This document shows, in pieces, positions 41,827 through 50,968 of a stretch of 64,000 nucleotides of DNA. The stretch spans positions 62,001 through 126,000 of the forward strand of contig NZ_JACAQA010000011.1 of the NCBI RefSeq assembly GCF_013385425.1, read 5' to 3'. Source of the stretch: Pseudomonas gingeri. GTDB lineage: Bacteria > Pseudomonadota > Gammaproteobacteria > Pseudomonadales > Pseudomonadaceae. Numbering within the stretch: the first letter of the stretch is position 1; each line of letters begins with the position of its first letter. The notes under the pieces were generated by a model. The model was given only the letters and a program-made list of their open reading frames with translations, ran no database searches and was not told the origin of the DNA. Both the position numbers and the translations under genes were made by a program.

Positions 41827-42618
41827 ATGCCGACTAACGGACAACGTGGTCCCCAACGACAGATTCCGCAGCTGGCGTCCCTGCCGCGCCCGTTGTATGC
41901 CCGGGCCGAGAGCCTGAGTGCCGGGTCGTGGACGCCACGTCACCGGCATGACTGGGTGCAGTTTTCCTATGCCATCAGCGGGGTGCTGGGGGTGCATACC
42001 GCCGAGGGCAGCTTCTTTGCGCCGCCGCAATGGGGTGTCTGGATTCCGGCGGGGCTGGAGCATGAGGTGGTGACCTCGATGCGCGCGGAAATGCGCAGCC
42101 TGTATGTGCGCCGCGAGGATTGCCAGTGGGCACCGTCGCGTTGCCGGGTGCTGGAGGTCACGCCGCTGGCCCGGGAGCTGATCAAGAGTTTCTGCCTGTT
42201 GCCGGCCGATTATCCCGAGCAGGGCGGCAGCGAGGGGCGTTTGGTGCAGGTGTTGCTGGATCAGTTGGCGGGGCTGCCGGAGGTGGGGTTTTCGCTACCG
42301 CTGCCGCGTCATTCGCGCTTGCTCGACTTGTGCAACGAGTTGATTGAAAACCCGGAGCTGGGGGTGACCCTGGGGCAGTGGGCCGAGCGCCTGGGCATGT
42401 CGGAAAAAACCTTGATGCGGTTGTTTCAGCGTGAGACCGGCTTGAGTTTTCGGGGCTGGCGCCAGCGTGCCCGATTGCTCTCGTCGCTGGGGACGTTGGA
42501 GGCGGGGGACAGCGTGACCCGGGCCGCGCTGTCCTGTGGTTATGACTCGACGTCGGCGTTTATCGCCGCGTTCAAGGGCTTGTTCGGTTATACGCCGGGA
42601 GAACTGTTCCGCCACTGA
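41827..42618 (+). CDS. AraC family transcriptional regulator
   Basis: 263 residues. N-terminal cupin-like ligand domain (RHRHDWVQFSYAISGVLGVH, PPQWGVWIPAGLEHEV) and C-terminal double helix-turn-helix (LGQWAERLGMSEKTLMRLFQ, ALSCGYDSTSAFIAAFKGLFGYTPGE). The signature ends the protein, as usual. AAGG precedes the ATG. Divergent from the MaoC gene by 202 bp, which could be a target, but this is only positional. Confidence 0.92.
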   Translation: MPTNGQRGPQRQIPQLASLPRPLYARAESLSAGSWTPRHRHDWVQFSYAISGVLGVHTAEGSFFAPPQWGVWIPAGLEHEVVTSMRAEMRSLYVRREDCQWAPSRCRVLEVTPLARELIKSFCLLPADYPEQGGSEGRLVQVLLDQLAGLPEVGFSLPLPRHSRLLDLCNELIENPELGVTLGQWAERLGMSEKTLMRLFQRETGLSFRGWRQRARLLSSLGTLEAGDSVTRAALSCGYDSTSAFIAAFKGLFGYTPGELFRH

Positions 42619-42648
42619 GTACCGCAACAGACTCAAGAACACCACCCA

Positions 42649-42726
42649 CCTGTAGGAGCAGGGCTTGCCCGCGAAGCTTTTGGCGGCCTCAAGGGCCTCT
42701 TCGCTGGCAAGCCAGGCTCCTACAGG
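42649..42726. repeat. Paired inverted REP element
   Basis: cctgtaggagcagggcttgc on the left and a diverged inverted arm ending gccaggctcctacagg on the right, about 30 bp apart. It fills most of the 132-bp gap between the convergent araC-type and chemoreceptor genes and is the same family as at 5024. Confidence 0.88.
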
Positions 42727-42750
42727 TTATGCGGCGTGCTCAAGATCTGA

Positions 42751-44697
42751 TCAGGTCCGGAAGCGCTTGACCAACGCATCCAGCTCACTGGACAGCCCCG
42801 CCAGACCCTGGGAATCGAGCCGCGCTGAGTTCGCCAGTTCCGCCACCAACTGCGCATCGCCATGGATCTGGCTGATATGCCGGTTGATGTCTTCGGCCAC
42901 GTGGTGCTGTTCTTCCGCCGCCGTGGCGATCTGGGTGTTCATGTCGCGGATCACGTCCACCGACTCGCGGATCTGCCCGAAACTGGTGCGTGCCAGGCCG
43001 ATACGGTTCACCGATTCCTGCGATACCTCAAGGCTGGCGTGCATCTGTTGGGCGACCTGACTGGTGCGCTTGGCCAGATTGCCCAGCAGGCCGTCGATCT
43101 CCGCCGTGGAGTCGGCGGTGCGCTTGGCCAGGGCCCGCACTTCGTCGGCGACCACCGCAAAACCACGGCCTTGCTCACCGGCCCGGGCCGCTTCGATGGC
43201 GGCGTTGAGTGCCAGCAGGTTGGTCTGCTCGGCGATCGAGCGGATGGTGCCGAGAATCGACTGGATATTGTTGCTGTCGGTCTCCAATTGCTGCATCGAC
43301 TGGGCCGACTGGGAAATTTCATGGCTCAACTGGTCGACGCTGCTCACCGCCGCATCGATCTGTTGCTGGCCTTCGCGGGCCTGGCGCTGGCCGCTGTCGG
43401 CCGATTCGGCGGCCTGGCTGCAGGAGCGGGCGACTTCGTTGGCGGTGGCGACCATCTCGTGGAAGGCGGTCGACACCATATCCACCGCTTCGCGCTGGCG
43501 CCCGGCGGCGTCGGCCATGTCCCCGGAGACCCGGGTGGAATTACGCGACGAATCGAGAATCTTGTTCGCCGACTGACCGATGTGCTGGATCAGGCTGCGG
43601 ATCGCACCAAGGAACTGGTTGAACCAGTTCGCCAGTTGCGCGGTTTCGTCGCTGCCACGGATCTGCAGGTTCTGGGTCAGGTCGCCTTCACCCTGGGCGA
43701 TGCCTTCCAGGCCGCTGGCCACGCTGCGGATCGGCCGCACGATAAGGCTGGCGAAGCTGGCGCCGACAATGGCGAAGATCACCGCGAGCACGGCGGCGAT
43801 GATTGCCACCAGCCAGGTCAACTGGTTGGCCGAGGCCATCACTTCGCTTTGTTTGATCAGACCGATAAAGGTCCAACCCAACTGCTCGGACGGCCAGACA
43901 TTGGCCATGTAGTGTTCGCCGTTGATATCGACTTCCACCAGGCCCTTGCCGGCCTTGGCCAGGTCCGCATAACCGCTGCCGAGACTGCCCAGGGCCTTGA
44001 AGTTGTGCTCAGGCTGCTTGGGGTCCACCAGCAGGTTGCCACTGTTCTCCATCAGCATCAGGTAGCCGCTTTCACCGAGCTTGATCTGCTTGACGATCTC
44101 GGTGAGCTGCTTGAGGGTCACGTCGACACCGATGACACCACCCTGGGAGCCCAGCTTGTTGTCCACGGTGCGCACGGTACCGATCATCACGGCGTCGTCG
44201 GCAGCCCAGTAGTAGGCGGAGGTCCGCAGGGTCTTGCCGGGATTGGCGATCGCGGTCTTGTACCAGGGACGGACACGTGGGTCGTAGCTGGCCAGTTTCG
44301 GGTCGGCTGGGGTGGAGACGTAGCCGCCGTTGCCAACGCCGTAGGACACATAGGAATAGGCCGGATGGGCCAGTCTCATGCCCTCAAGCAGGTCGTAGAT
44401 CTGTTTGTCCTGCTCGTTGAGAGGCGTTTGCGCTGCATCGGCGCTCATGTAGCTCTTGAGCACACCATCGGAATTTTTTATCAGCGGCTGGGTTGTCAGG
44501 TATTCGACGTTCTGGCTGACGCCGTCAAAAAACAGCTGCATGGCGTTGCTGACCTGGCGGATCTCCCGGCCACTGCCATCGACAAAGTTGCTGCGGGCTT
44601 CACTGCGCAGGTTCAGTACCACCAGGGTGGCAACCAGCACCACCGGCAAACAGGCGACGATTGCAAACGCCCAGGTCAACTTTTGCTTGATGTTCAT
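42751..44697 (-). CDS. Methyl-accepting chemotaxis protein with dCache sensor
   Basis: 648 residues. TM1 about 10-30 (AFAIVACLPVVLVATLVVL), periplasmic double-Cache domain about 35-280, TM2 about 283-303 (WLVAIIAAVLAVIFAIVGAS), HAMP, and signalling domain with tip IAEQTNLLALNAAIEAARAG near residue 485. The sensor carries VRPWY, the RxWY of amino-acid receptors, but the following segment SAYYWAADDAVM lacks the usual Y-x-D. So an organic acid or other ligand is equally possible. Start at 44697 precedes the membrane anchor directly. Confidence 0.9.
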   Translation of the reverse strand: MNIKQKLTWAFAIVACLPVVLVATLVVLNLRSEARSNFVDGSGREIRQVSNAMQLFFDGVSQNVEYLTTQPLIKNSDGVLKSYMSADAAQTPLNEQDKQIYDLLEGMRLAHPAYSYVSYGVGNGGYVSTPADPKLASYDPRVRPWYKTAIANPGKTLRTSAYYWAADDAVMIGTVRTVDNKLGSQGGVIGVDVTLKQLTEIVKQIKLGESGYLMLMENSGNLLVDPKQPEHNFKALGSLGSGYADLAKAGKGLVEVDINGEHYMANVWPSEQLGWTFIGLIKQSEVMASANQLTWLVAIIAAVLAVIFAIVGASFASLIVRPIRSVASGLEGIAQGEGDLTQNLQIRGSDETAQLANWFNQFLGAIRSLIQHIGQSANKILDSSRNSTRVSGDMADAAGRQREAVDMVSTAFHEMVATANEVARSCSQAAESADSGQRQAREGQQQIDAAVSSVDQLSHEISQSAQSMQQLETDSNNIQSILGTIRSIAEQTNLLALNAAIEAARAGEQGRGFAVVADEVRALAKRTADSTAEIDGLLGNLAKRTSQVAQQMHASLEVSQESVNRIGLARTSFGQIRESVDVIRDMNTQIATAAEEQHHVAEDINRHISQIHGDAQLVAELANSARLDSQGLAGLSSELDALVKRFRT

Positions 44698-45132
44698 CCG
44701 CGCTCCAGATTTTTCTTGTAGACCCCAGACGTGCTGATCACGTGTGGTCGGTATAGGGCAGCTGTGAAAGTGGTGCCGAAAATCCGTTTCGCTGGCGGCG
44801 TAATGATTGTCCGACAAAAACGCCTTTGTCCTAGAGCGCTTCGGCCGGCGCGGAAAAAAGTTGAGGTACAGGGCGAATATTCTGATTTTTTCTGAGCATC
44901 AGGCTGTCGGCCTCGGTCAGAAAAGGCAAGGTGCTGCGTGAACAATAGCTTGATAATCGTCAGCTATTCTTTGGAGTCGCGGCTTTCATCTGTCCGGTTC
45001 GTCGGAATAATCTGGCACATTGAGTGCATTGGAGAGTATTCGAGGTCGGCATCCTCTCCCCGCTGTGAGAGGATTGCCGTATAACGAGTGACATTCGCGT
45101 GTTTGGCAATAAAGGACCCACAATAAAAGCTG
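44698..45132. other. 435-bp intergenic region with two hairpins
   Basis: Divergent promoters for the chemoreceptor and the RIO kinase must lie here. Two inverted repeats are visible: aatagct / agctatt (44944-44968) and atcctctc / gagaggat (45051-45074), the latter 60 bp before the kinase start and possibly in its mRNA leader. Minus-strand frames at 44960-45212 overlap the kinase start and have no ribosome site, so no gene is called. Confidence 0.5.
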
Positions 45133-46029
45133 ATGAAGACTCCAAAACGCATTGAACCCCTGATCGAGGACGGTCTGGTCGACGAGGTGCTGCGCCCACT
45201 CATGAGTGGCAAAGAGGCAGCGGTTTATGTGGTGCGCTGTGGCAACGAGCTACGTTGCGCCAAGGTCTACAAGGAGGCGAATAAACGAAGTTTTCGTCAG
45301 GCGGCCGAGTATCAGGAAGGCCGCAAGGTGCGTAACAGCCGGCAGGCCCGCGCCATGGCCAAGGGCTCCAAGTTCGGTCGCAAGGAGACCGAGGACGCTT
45401 GGCAGAACGCGGAAGTGGCGGCGTTGTTCCGTCTGGCCAGCGCTGGCGTACGGGTGCCCAAGCCGTTCGACTTCCTGGAAGGCGTGCTGCTGATGGAGTT
45501 GGTGGCGGACGAGTACGGCGATGCCGCACCGCGCCTCAACGATGTGGTGCTGGAGCCGGATCAGGCGCGCGAGTATCACGCGTTCCTGATTTCCCAGATC
45601 GTCCTGATGTTGTGTACCGGTCTGGTGCACGGTGACCTGTCGGAGTTCAACGTGCTGTTGACGCCACAGGGCCCGGTGATCATCGACCTGCCCCAGGCGG
45701 TGGATGCGGCGGGCAACAACCACGCCTTCAGCATGCTGGAGCGGGACGTCGGCAACATGGCCTCGTACTTCGGGCGTTTCGCTCCGGAGCTGCGGGACAC
45801 CCGTTATGCCAAGGAAATGTGGGCGTTGTTCGAAGCCGGCACCTTGCATCCGGGCAGCATTCTGACGGGTGAGTTCGACGATCCGGAAGAACTGGCGGAT
45901 GTCGGCAGCGTGATGCGCGAGATCGAAGCGGCACGTTTCGAGGAGGAGCGCCGGCAGGCAATCCGCGCGGCGGATGACAAACCGCCGAGCAAGGCTGAAG
46001 AGCCGCCTCCGCCGTGGATGCAGCAGTGA
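45133..46029 (+). CDS. RIO1-family serine kinase
   Basis: 298 residues. Atypical kinase fold: GKEAAVYVVRCGNELRCAKV holds the ATP loop and Lys, VPKPFDFLEGVLLMELV the hinge, LVHGDLSEFNVLL the catalytic Asp and Asn, and PVIIDLPQAVD the metal-binding Asp. C-terminal tail Pro-rich (SKAEEPPPPWMQQ). Bacterial RIO kinases have no settled function. A terminator shared with the convergent cueR follows. Confidence 0.92.
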   Translation: MKTPKRIEPLIEDGLVDEVLRPLMSGKEAAVYVVRCGNELRCAKVYKEANKRSFRQAAEYQEGRKVRNSRQARAMAKGSKFGRKETEDAWQNAEVAALFRLASAGVRVPKPFDFLEGVLLMELVADEYGDAAPRLNDVVLEPDQAREYHAFLISQIVLMLCTGLVHGDLSEFNVLLTPQGPVIIDLPQAVDAAGNNHAFSMLERDVGNMASYFGRFAPELRDTRYAKEMWALFEAGTLHPGSILTGEFDDPEELADVGSVMREIEAARFEEERRQAIRAADDKPPSKAEEPPPPWMQQ

Positions 46030-46043
46030 TCGCTTGAATGAAG

Positions 46044-46067
46044 AATCCGGCCTCGGCCGGATTTTTT
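46044..46067. terminator. Bidirectional terminator between RIO kinase and cueR
   Basis: Stem AATCCGGCC / GGCCGGATT with a 2-nt core loop, followed by TTTTT on the plus strand and preceded by A residues that would serve as a weaker T-tract on the minus strand. Confidence 0.82.
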
Positions 46068-46467
46068 AATGGCAGCAACCGCCCGATGCCAGGTCCTTGA
46101 GGATCGGGCAATCGGGCCGCTGGTCGCCGTGGCAGTGCTCCACCAGGTCCTGCAAGGTGTCGCGCAGGCTGGCCAGTTCTTCGATCTTGCGGCTCAATTC
46201 CTCGATATGCTGGCGGGCCAGGGCCTTGACGTCGGCACTGGCGCGCTGGCGGTCCTGCCAGAGGGTCAGCAGCTTGCCGACTTCCTCCAGGGAGAAACCC
46301 AGGTCCCGGGAACGTTTGATAAAGGCCAGGGTGTGCAAGTCCTGCGCACTGTACACACGGTAGCCGCTGTCCGTGCGGCTGGCGGCCTTGAGCAGGCCGA
46401 TGGACTCGTAATAACGGATCATCTTCGCGCTCAGGCCGCTCTGGCGGGCTGCTTGGCCGATATTCAT
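46066..46467 (-). CDS. cueR: Cu(I)-responsive MerR-type regulator CueR
   Basis: 133 residues. Winged helix-turn-helix (NIGQAARQSGLSAKMIRYYE), coiled-coil dimer helix (ADVKALARQHIEELSRKIEE) and the Cu(I) loop HCHGDQRPDCPIL with the C-x7-C pair typical of CueR; a further GGCCH ends the chain. AAGGAG precedes ATG at 46467. It follows copA by 10 bp on the same strand, so it is autoregulated with copA. Its operators are recognisable before copA and copZ. Confidence 0.94.
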   Translation of the reverse strand: MNIGQAARQSGLSAKMIRYYESIGLLKAASRTDSGYRVYSAQDLHTLAFIKRSRDLGFSLEEVGKLLTLWQDRQRASADVKALARQHIEELSRKIEELASLRDTLQDLVEHCHGDQRPDCPILKDLASGGCCH

Positions 46468-46477
46468 GACAACTCCT

Positions 46478-48865
46478 TCAGTCGAGGTCTTTGGGTTTCC
46501 AGGTCTTGAGCAGCAAGGCATTGCTTACCACGCTGACACTGGACAAGGCCATGGCCGCACCGGCCAGTACCGGATTGAGCAGGCCGAAGGCGGCCAGGGG
46601 AATGCCGATCAGGTTATAGACGAAGGCCCAGAACAGATTCTGGCGGATTTTCCCATAGGTCTTGCGGCTGATCTCCAGCGCAGCCGGCACCAGTCGCGGA
46701 TCGCCGCGCATCAGGGTGATGCCCGCCGCGTGCATGGCGACATCGGTGCCGCCACCCATGGCAATGCCGATATCGGCGGCGGCCAGTGCCGGGGCGTCGT
46801 TGATGCCGTCGCCGACCATTGCCACCACACCGTTGCGCTTCAACTCGGCGACGATGGCGGCCTTGTCCGCCGGCAGCACCTGGGCGTGAACATCGTCGAT
46901 ACCCAGGGCCTCGGCGACCACCCTGGCGCTGCCACGGTTGTCGCCGGTCAGCAGGTGGCAGCTGATCTGCCGGGCCTTGAGCTGTGCGATGGCTTGCAGG
47001 GCGCCGTGCTTGAGGGTGTCACCGAAGGCGAACAGGCCAAGCACCCGTGGTTGCGGGCTTTGTTCGATCAACCAGGACAAGGTCCGACCTTCGGCTTCCC
47101 AGGCGCTCGCGGACTCGGCCAATGCGCCTGCGTTCAGGCCGCTTTCATCCAGCAGGCGCTGATTGCCCAGGGCCAGGGCGCGTTCGCCGAGGCGCCCGGC
47201 GATACCGCGTCCACTCAGCGCCCGGCTGTCACTGACATCCGCCAGGACCAGGCCGCGTTCCGCGCAAGCGTCCAGCACCGCCTTGGCCAGGGGATGCTCG
47301 CTGCCGCGCTGGAGGGCGCCGGCCAGTTGCAACGCGTTGTCGTCGTCACCGGCCGTGGTGATCAGGTGGGCGATGCGCGGTGCGCCGGAAGTCAGGGTGC
47401 CGGTCTTGTCGAAGACCACGGCGCTGACTTCATGGGCGCGCTCCAGGGCCTCGGCGTCCTTGATCAGAATGCCATGGCGCGCGGCCACGCCGGTGCCGGC
47501 CATGATCGCCGTCGGAGTCGCCAGGCCCAGGGCGCAGGGGCAGGCAATCACCAGCACCGCCACCGCATTGATCAGCGCGGTCTCCAGCGGCGCGCCGTGC
47601 AGCCACCAGCCGATCAGCGTCGCCAGGGCCAGCAACAGAACGGTCGGGACAAACACCTGGCTGACCTTGTCCACCAGTTTCTGGATCGGCGCCTTGCCGG
47701 CCTGGGCGTCTTCCACCAGGCGGATGATCCGCGCCAGTACGGTCTCGGCACCCAGCGCCCGGGTTTTCACCAGCAACCGCCCTTCGCCGTTGATGGCCCC
47801 GCCAGTGACCGGGTCGCCGGGCTGCTTGGGCACCGGCAGGCTTTCGCCGCTGATCAGGGCTTCATCGGCGTGGCTGCGGCCCTCGACCACTTCGCCGTCC
47901 ACCGGAAAGCGTTCGCCGGGTTTGACCAGTACCAGGTCATCGAGACGCAGGGCACTGATGGCCACGTCCTGCTCGCGGCCGTCGATCACCTGGATCGCCC
48001 GCTCCGGACGCAAGGCTTCCAGGGCGCGGATGGCGCTGGCGGTCTGGCGCTTGGCGCGGCTTTCCAGGTATTTGCCGAGCAGCACCAGGGCGATCACCAC
48101 CGCCGAGGCTTCGAAGTACAGATGGGGCATGCTGCCGGGCGCGGCGTTGGCCCACTGATACAGGCTCAGGCCATAACCGGCGCTGGTGCCGAGGGCGACC
48201 AGCAGGTCCATATTGCCGGCCCCGGCCTTGACGGCTTTCCAGGCGGCGACATAGAAGCGCGCGCCGAAGATGAACTGTACCGGCGTGGCCAGGGCCCATT
48301 GCAGCCAGGCCGGAAGCATCCAGTGGTAACCCAGCGGTTGGGCCAGCATCGGCACCACCAGCGGCAGGGCCAGGGCGATCGCCAGCAGCAGGGACAGGCG
48401 TTCGCGGTGCAGGCGTCGTTGCTGGTCCTGGGCGACGGCGGCCTCGCTTTGCCGCAGGCTGGCGCGGTAGCCGGCGCCGGTGACCGCGGCGATCAGCACG
48501 CTGGAGTCGACTTGGCCCAGCAGATCCAGATGGGCCCGTTCGCTGGCCAGGTTGACACTCACGTTCTGCACGCCGGACACCTTGCTCAAGGCCCGCTCGA
48601 CCCGGCCGGCGCAGGAAGCGCAGGTCATACCGCCGATCTCCAGTTCCAGGCTGTGGGTGGGCACGCTGTAACCGGCCTGCTCGACGGCGCGCAGCAGCGC
48701 CGGCAGGCTATCGGCGGGGGCCTGGACGCGGGCCTGTTCGGTGGCGAGGTTGACGCTGACGGCACTGGCGCCGGCGACCTTGCTCAGGGCGCGTTCGACA
48801 CGGCCGGCGCAACTGGCGCAGGTCATGCCGGCGATCGGCAGGTCGAAGAGGGTGGAGGCGAGCAT
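46478..48865 (-). CDS. copA: Cu(I)-exporting P1B-type ATPase
   Basis: 795 residues, inner membrane. Two N-terminal metal-binding domains, each with GMTCASCAGRVERALSK. Transmembrane metal site VIACPCALGLATP (CPC), phosphorylation site VFDKTGTLTSG, and hinge MVGDGINDAPALAAADIG. Exports cytoplasmic Cu(I). ATG at 48865 follows AGGAGT; a frame from 48901 would start inside the CueR operator. Cotranscribed with cueR. Confidence 0.96.
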   Translation of the reverse strand: MLASTLFDLPIAGMTCASCAGRVERALSKVAGASAVSVNLATEQARVQAPADSLPALLRAVEQAGYSVPTHSLELEIGGMTCASCAGRVERALSKVSGVQNVSVNLASERAHLDLLGQVDSSVLIAAVTGAGYRASLRQSEAAVAQDQQRRLHRERLSLLLAIALALPLVVPMLAQPLGYHWMLPAWLQWALATPVQFIFGARFYVAAWKAVKAGAGNMDLLVALGTSAGYGLSLYQWANAAPGSMPHLYFEASAVVIALVLLGKYLESRAKRQTASAIRALEALRPERAIQVIDGREQDVAISALRLDDLVLVKPGERFPVDGEVVEGRSHADEALISGESLPVPKQPGDPVTGGAINGEGRLLVKTRALGAETVLARIIRLVEDAQAGKAPIQKLVDKVSQVFVPTVLLLALATLIGWWLHGAPLETALINAVAVLVIACPCALGLATPTAIMAGTGVAARHGILIKDAEALERAHEVSAVVFDKTGTLTSGAPRIAHLITTAGDDDNALQLAGALQRGSEHPLAKAVLDACAERGLVLADVSDSRALSGRGIAGRLGERALALGNQRLLDESGLNAGALAESASAWEAEGRTLSWLIEQSPQPRVLGLFAFGDTLKHGALQAIAQLKARQISCHLLTGDNRGSARVVAEALGIDDVHAQVLPADKAAIVAELKRNGVVAMVGDGINDAPALAAADIGIAMGGGTDVAMHAAGITLMRGDPRLVPAALEISRKTYGKIRQNLFWAFVYNLIGIPLAAFGLLNPVLAGAAMALSSVSVVSNALLLKTWKPKDLD

Positions 48866-48900
48866 GGGCAATACTCCTGGAGAAGTTGCCCCAAGGATCA

Positions 48901-48921
48901 ACCTTGCCCCCTTGGCAAGGT
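48901..48921 (-). promoter_or_regulatory. CueR operator and promoter of copA
   Basis: ACCTTGCC / GGCAAGGT, a perfect 8-bp dyad with a 5-bp centre, the classic MerR/CueR geometry. On the minus strand TTGACC (48924-48919) serves as -35 with a long spacer. It is 36 bp upstream of the copA ATG. Confidence 0.9.
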
Positions 48922-48928
48922 CAAGCCC

Positions 48929-49315
48929 TTATTGATAACCCAGCGGTGCCTGTTTCAGGCGCAGGCCTTCCGGGCCGCCGACGATGGAGAACTTGCGCAC
49001 ATCGCCGCCGTTGAGTTTGATCACCTGCTCGGGGGTGGTCAGCATGCCGGCTTCGCAGCCTGGGGTCTGTCCGGGCAGGAATTTCAAGCGGATCGAGACA
49101 TTGCCTGGCGGCAGGTTGAAGGAGCTGGACTGCTCCTGGAAGAGACGGCCGGACAGTTGATCCTGCAGATAGATGCCGATCTCGCAGGAAGTGGAGACTT
49201 CCAGGCGCTCGCGCGAAATGATCAGGACGGCATAGTTCTCTCCGGCCGCACTGGCGAAAGGGCTCGCACCGAAAATGCTGAGAAGGCCGAACAGGCTGAA
49301 TGCTGACCAGCGCAT
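48929..49315 (-). CDS. Exported protein of unknown function between copA and copZ
   Basis: 128 residues. Signal peptide with likely cleavage after ASA (WSAFSLFGLLSIFGASPFASA). The mature part has two cysteines (TSCEIGIYLQDQLSGRLFQE; GQTPGCEAGML) that could form a disulphide. No domain recognised. It ends 8 bp before the copA operator, so read-through into copA is possible. A copper link is only positional. Confidence 0.75.
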   Translation of the reverse strand: MRWSAFSLFGLLSIFGASPFASAAGENYAVLIISRERLEVSTSCEIGIYLQDQLSGRLFQEQSSSFNLPPGNVSIRLKFLPGQTPGCEAGMLTTPEQVIKLNGGDVRKFSIVGGPEGLRLKQAPLGYQ

Positions 49316-49401
49316 GGCTGAATCTCCTACGGTTTGATCGTCGATGCCGAAGCTTGGCGCAGGCTTGCGTTAAATGCCAGCCCGGCAGTGTCGTCAGGAA
49401 C

Positions 49402-49425
49402 TTGACCTTGCCACGGTGGCAAGCT
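49402..49425 (+). promoter_or_regulatory. CueR operator and promoter of copZ
   Basis: TTGACC (-35, 49402-49407) overlaps the dyad ACCTTGCC / GGCAAGCT (49405-49425), 15 of 16 arm positions matching the copA site. It lies 39 bp before the copZ ATG. Confidence 0.85.
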
Positions 49426-49463
49426 TGAGACTGCCCATATTCCCCCATGAAAGGAGCTGTGTC

Positions 49464-49664
49464 ATGCAAGTCTTCAATGTCCAGGGTATGTCCTGCGGTC
49501 ACTGTGTACGGGCCATTACCCAGGCGGTCCAGGCCCGCGATCCGGCGGCCGAGGTGCGGGTCGACCTGGCGACGAAGGAAGTCGGTGTCAGCAGCCGGCT
49601 GTCGGCGGAGGAAGTGCTCAGCGCCATCAGCGAAGAAGGTTATGAGGCGAAGCTGGCCGGTTGA
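49464..49664 (+). CDS. copZ: Copper chaperone CopZ
   Basis: 66 residues, single HMA domain. MSCGHCVRAITQAVQA contains the Cu(I)-binding CxxC; LSAEEVLSAISEEGYEAKL ends the fold. Carries Cu(I) to CopA or CueR. AAGGAGCTGTGTC precedes ATG at 49464; the frame from 49374 lies within the operator. Own CueR-dependent promoter. Confidence 0.93.
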   Translation: MQVFNVQGMSCGHCVRAITQAVQARDPAAEVRVDLATKEVGVSSRLSAEEVLSAISEEGYEAKLAG

Positions 49665-49765
49665 CGCGGATTCGGTTTTTTTAATAGTTAGCGACCTATC
49701 AGATTGTTCAAGGCCTCCTCGCGCCGCTAGACTAGGCGCCCGCGTCGATCCTCTCTGGACACCTG

Positions 49766-50953
49766 ATGAACCTGCGAACCATCCTGATTCTTGGCGCCCT
49801 GAGCGCCTTCGCGCCCCTGGCCATCGACTTCTACCTGCCGGGCTTTCCGGCCATGGCTACTGCCTTCGGGACCGATGAAAAACATATCCAGCTGACCCTG
49901 GCGGTGTATTTCCTCGGCCTTTCCATCGGCCAGTTGGCCTACGGGCCAGTAGCCGATCGTTTCGGTCGGCGGGTGCCATTGCTGGTGGGGGTGGCGCTGT
50001 TCACCGTCGCGTCCCTGGCCTGTTCCTTTGCCCCGAGCCTGGACTGGTTGATTGCCGCGCGTTTCGTCCAGGCCCTGGGCGGCTGCGCCGGGATGGTGAT
50101 TTCCCGGGCGGTGGTCAGCGACAAATGCGACGCGGTGGGGTCGGCCAAGGTCTTCTCACAGCTGATGCTGGTGGTGGGACTGGCACCGATCCTGGCGCCG
50201 ATGCTCGGCGGCGTGCTGGTCAACCTCTATGGCTGGCATTCGATTTTTGTCGCCCTGACGATCTTCAGTGCCCTGGCGGCCATCGCTGTGATTCTCGGCC
50301 TGCCCGAGAGCCTGCCGGCCAATCAGCCACGTCCGCCGTTGTCGGGGGCGCTGCGCCAATACGGCCGCTTGCTGGGCGACCGCCTGTTCCTCGGCCACGC
50401 CCTGACCGGCGGCATCGCGATTGCCGGGATGTTTGCCTATATCGCCGGTTCGCCGTTCGTGTTCATCAAGCTTTATGGCGTACCGGCCGAGCACTACGGC
50501 TGGTTGTTCGGCACCAACGCCGCGGGCTTCATCCTGACCGCGCAGGTCAATGCGCGCCTGCTGGCCAAGCGTGGCCCGGCCTTTCTGCTGGTCCGCGCGG
50601 TGTGGGTCTACCTGGTGGCCGGCCTGACGCTGCTGGCGATCAGCAGCCTGCACCCGCAACAGCTGTGGCCGTTGCTGGTGCCGCTGTTCATCTGTATTTC
50701 CAGCCTGGGCTGTATTTTGCCCAATGCTTCGGCCTGTGCCATGAACGGCCAGGGCGCGCGCGCCGGCAGCGCATCGGCAACCCTGGGTTGCCTGCAGTTC
50801 GGCGTGGCGGCCGCCGCCGCCTCATTGGTCGGCGTGTTGCACGATGGCAGCGCCGTGCCGATGGCCCTGGTCATCAGCTTGTGCGGTGTGCTGGTGGTCA
50901 CGCTGGCCATGTCGACTCGCCGCGTACACAACGCACGAGTCATCCAGGGCTAG
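49766..50953 (+). CDS. Bcr/CflA family MFS drug-resistance transporter
   Basis: 395 residues, 12 helices. ALSAFAPLAIDFYLPGFPAM is the Bcr/CflA N-terminal motif, YGPVADRFGRRVPLLVGV the MFS motif A, and FVQALGGCAGMVISRAVVSD motif C-like. Exports drugs such as bicyclomycin or chloramphenicol in relatives; substrate here unknown. It follows copZ by about 100 bp and seems to be an independent gene. Confidence 0.93.
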   Translation: MNLRTILILGALSAFAPLAIDFYLPGFPAMATAFGTDEKHIQLTLAVYFLGLSIGQLAYGPVADRFGRRVPLLVGVALFTVASLACSFAPSLDWLIAARFVQALGGCAGMVISRAVVSDKCDAVGSAKVFSQLMLVVGLAPILAPMLGGVLVNLYGWHSIFVALTIFSALAAIAVILGLPESLPANQPRPPLSGALRQYGRLLGDRLFLGHALTGGIAIAGMFAYIAGSPFVFIKLYGVPAEHYGWLFGTNAAGFILTAQVNARLLAKRGPAFLLVRAVWVYLVAGLTLLAISSLHPQQLWPLLVPLFICISSLGCILPNASACAMNGQGARAGSASATLGCLQFGVAAAAASLVGVLHDGSAVPMALVISLCGVLVVTLAMSTRRVHNARVIQG

Positions 50954-50968
50954 GTTCCCGACGCGGGA

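Noticed and set aside
44960..45212. Two short minus-strand frames between chemoreceptor and RIO kinase
   Set aside because: No ribosome site, and they overlap the start of the kinase gene.
46466..49306. 946-codon plus-strand frame across copA
   Set aside because: Reverse reading of copA and its neighbour, rich in Gly/His/Gln; no start signal, no family.
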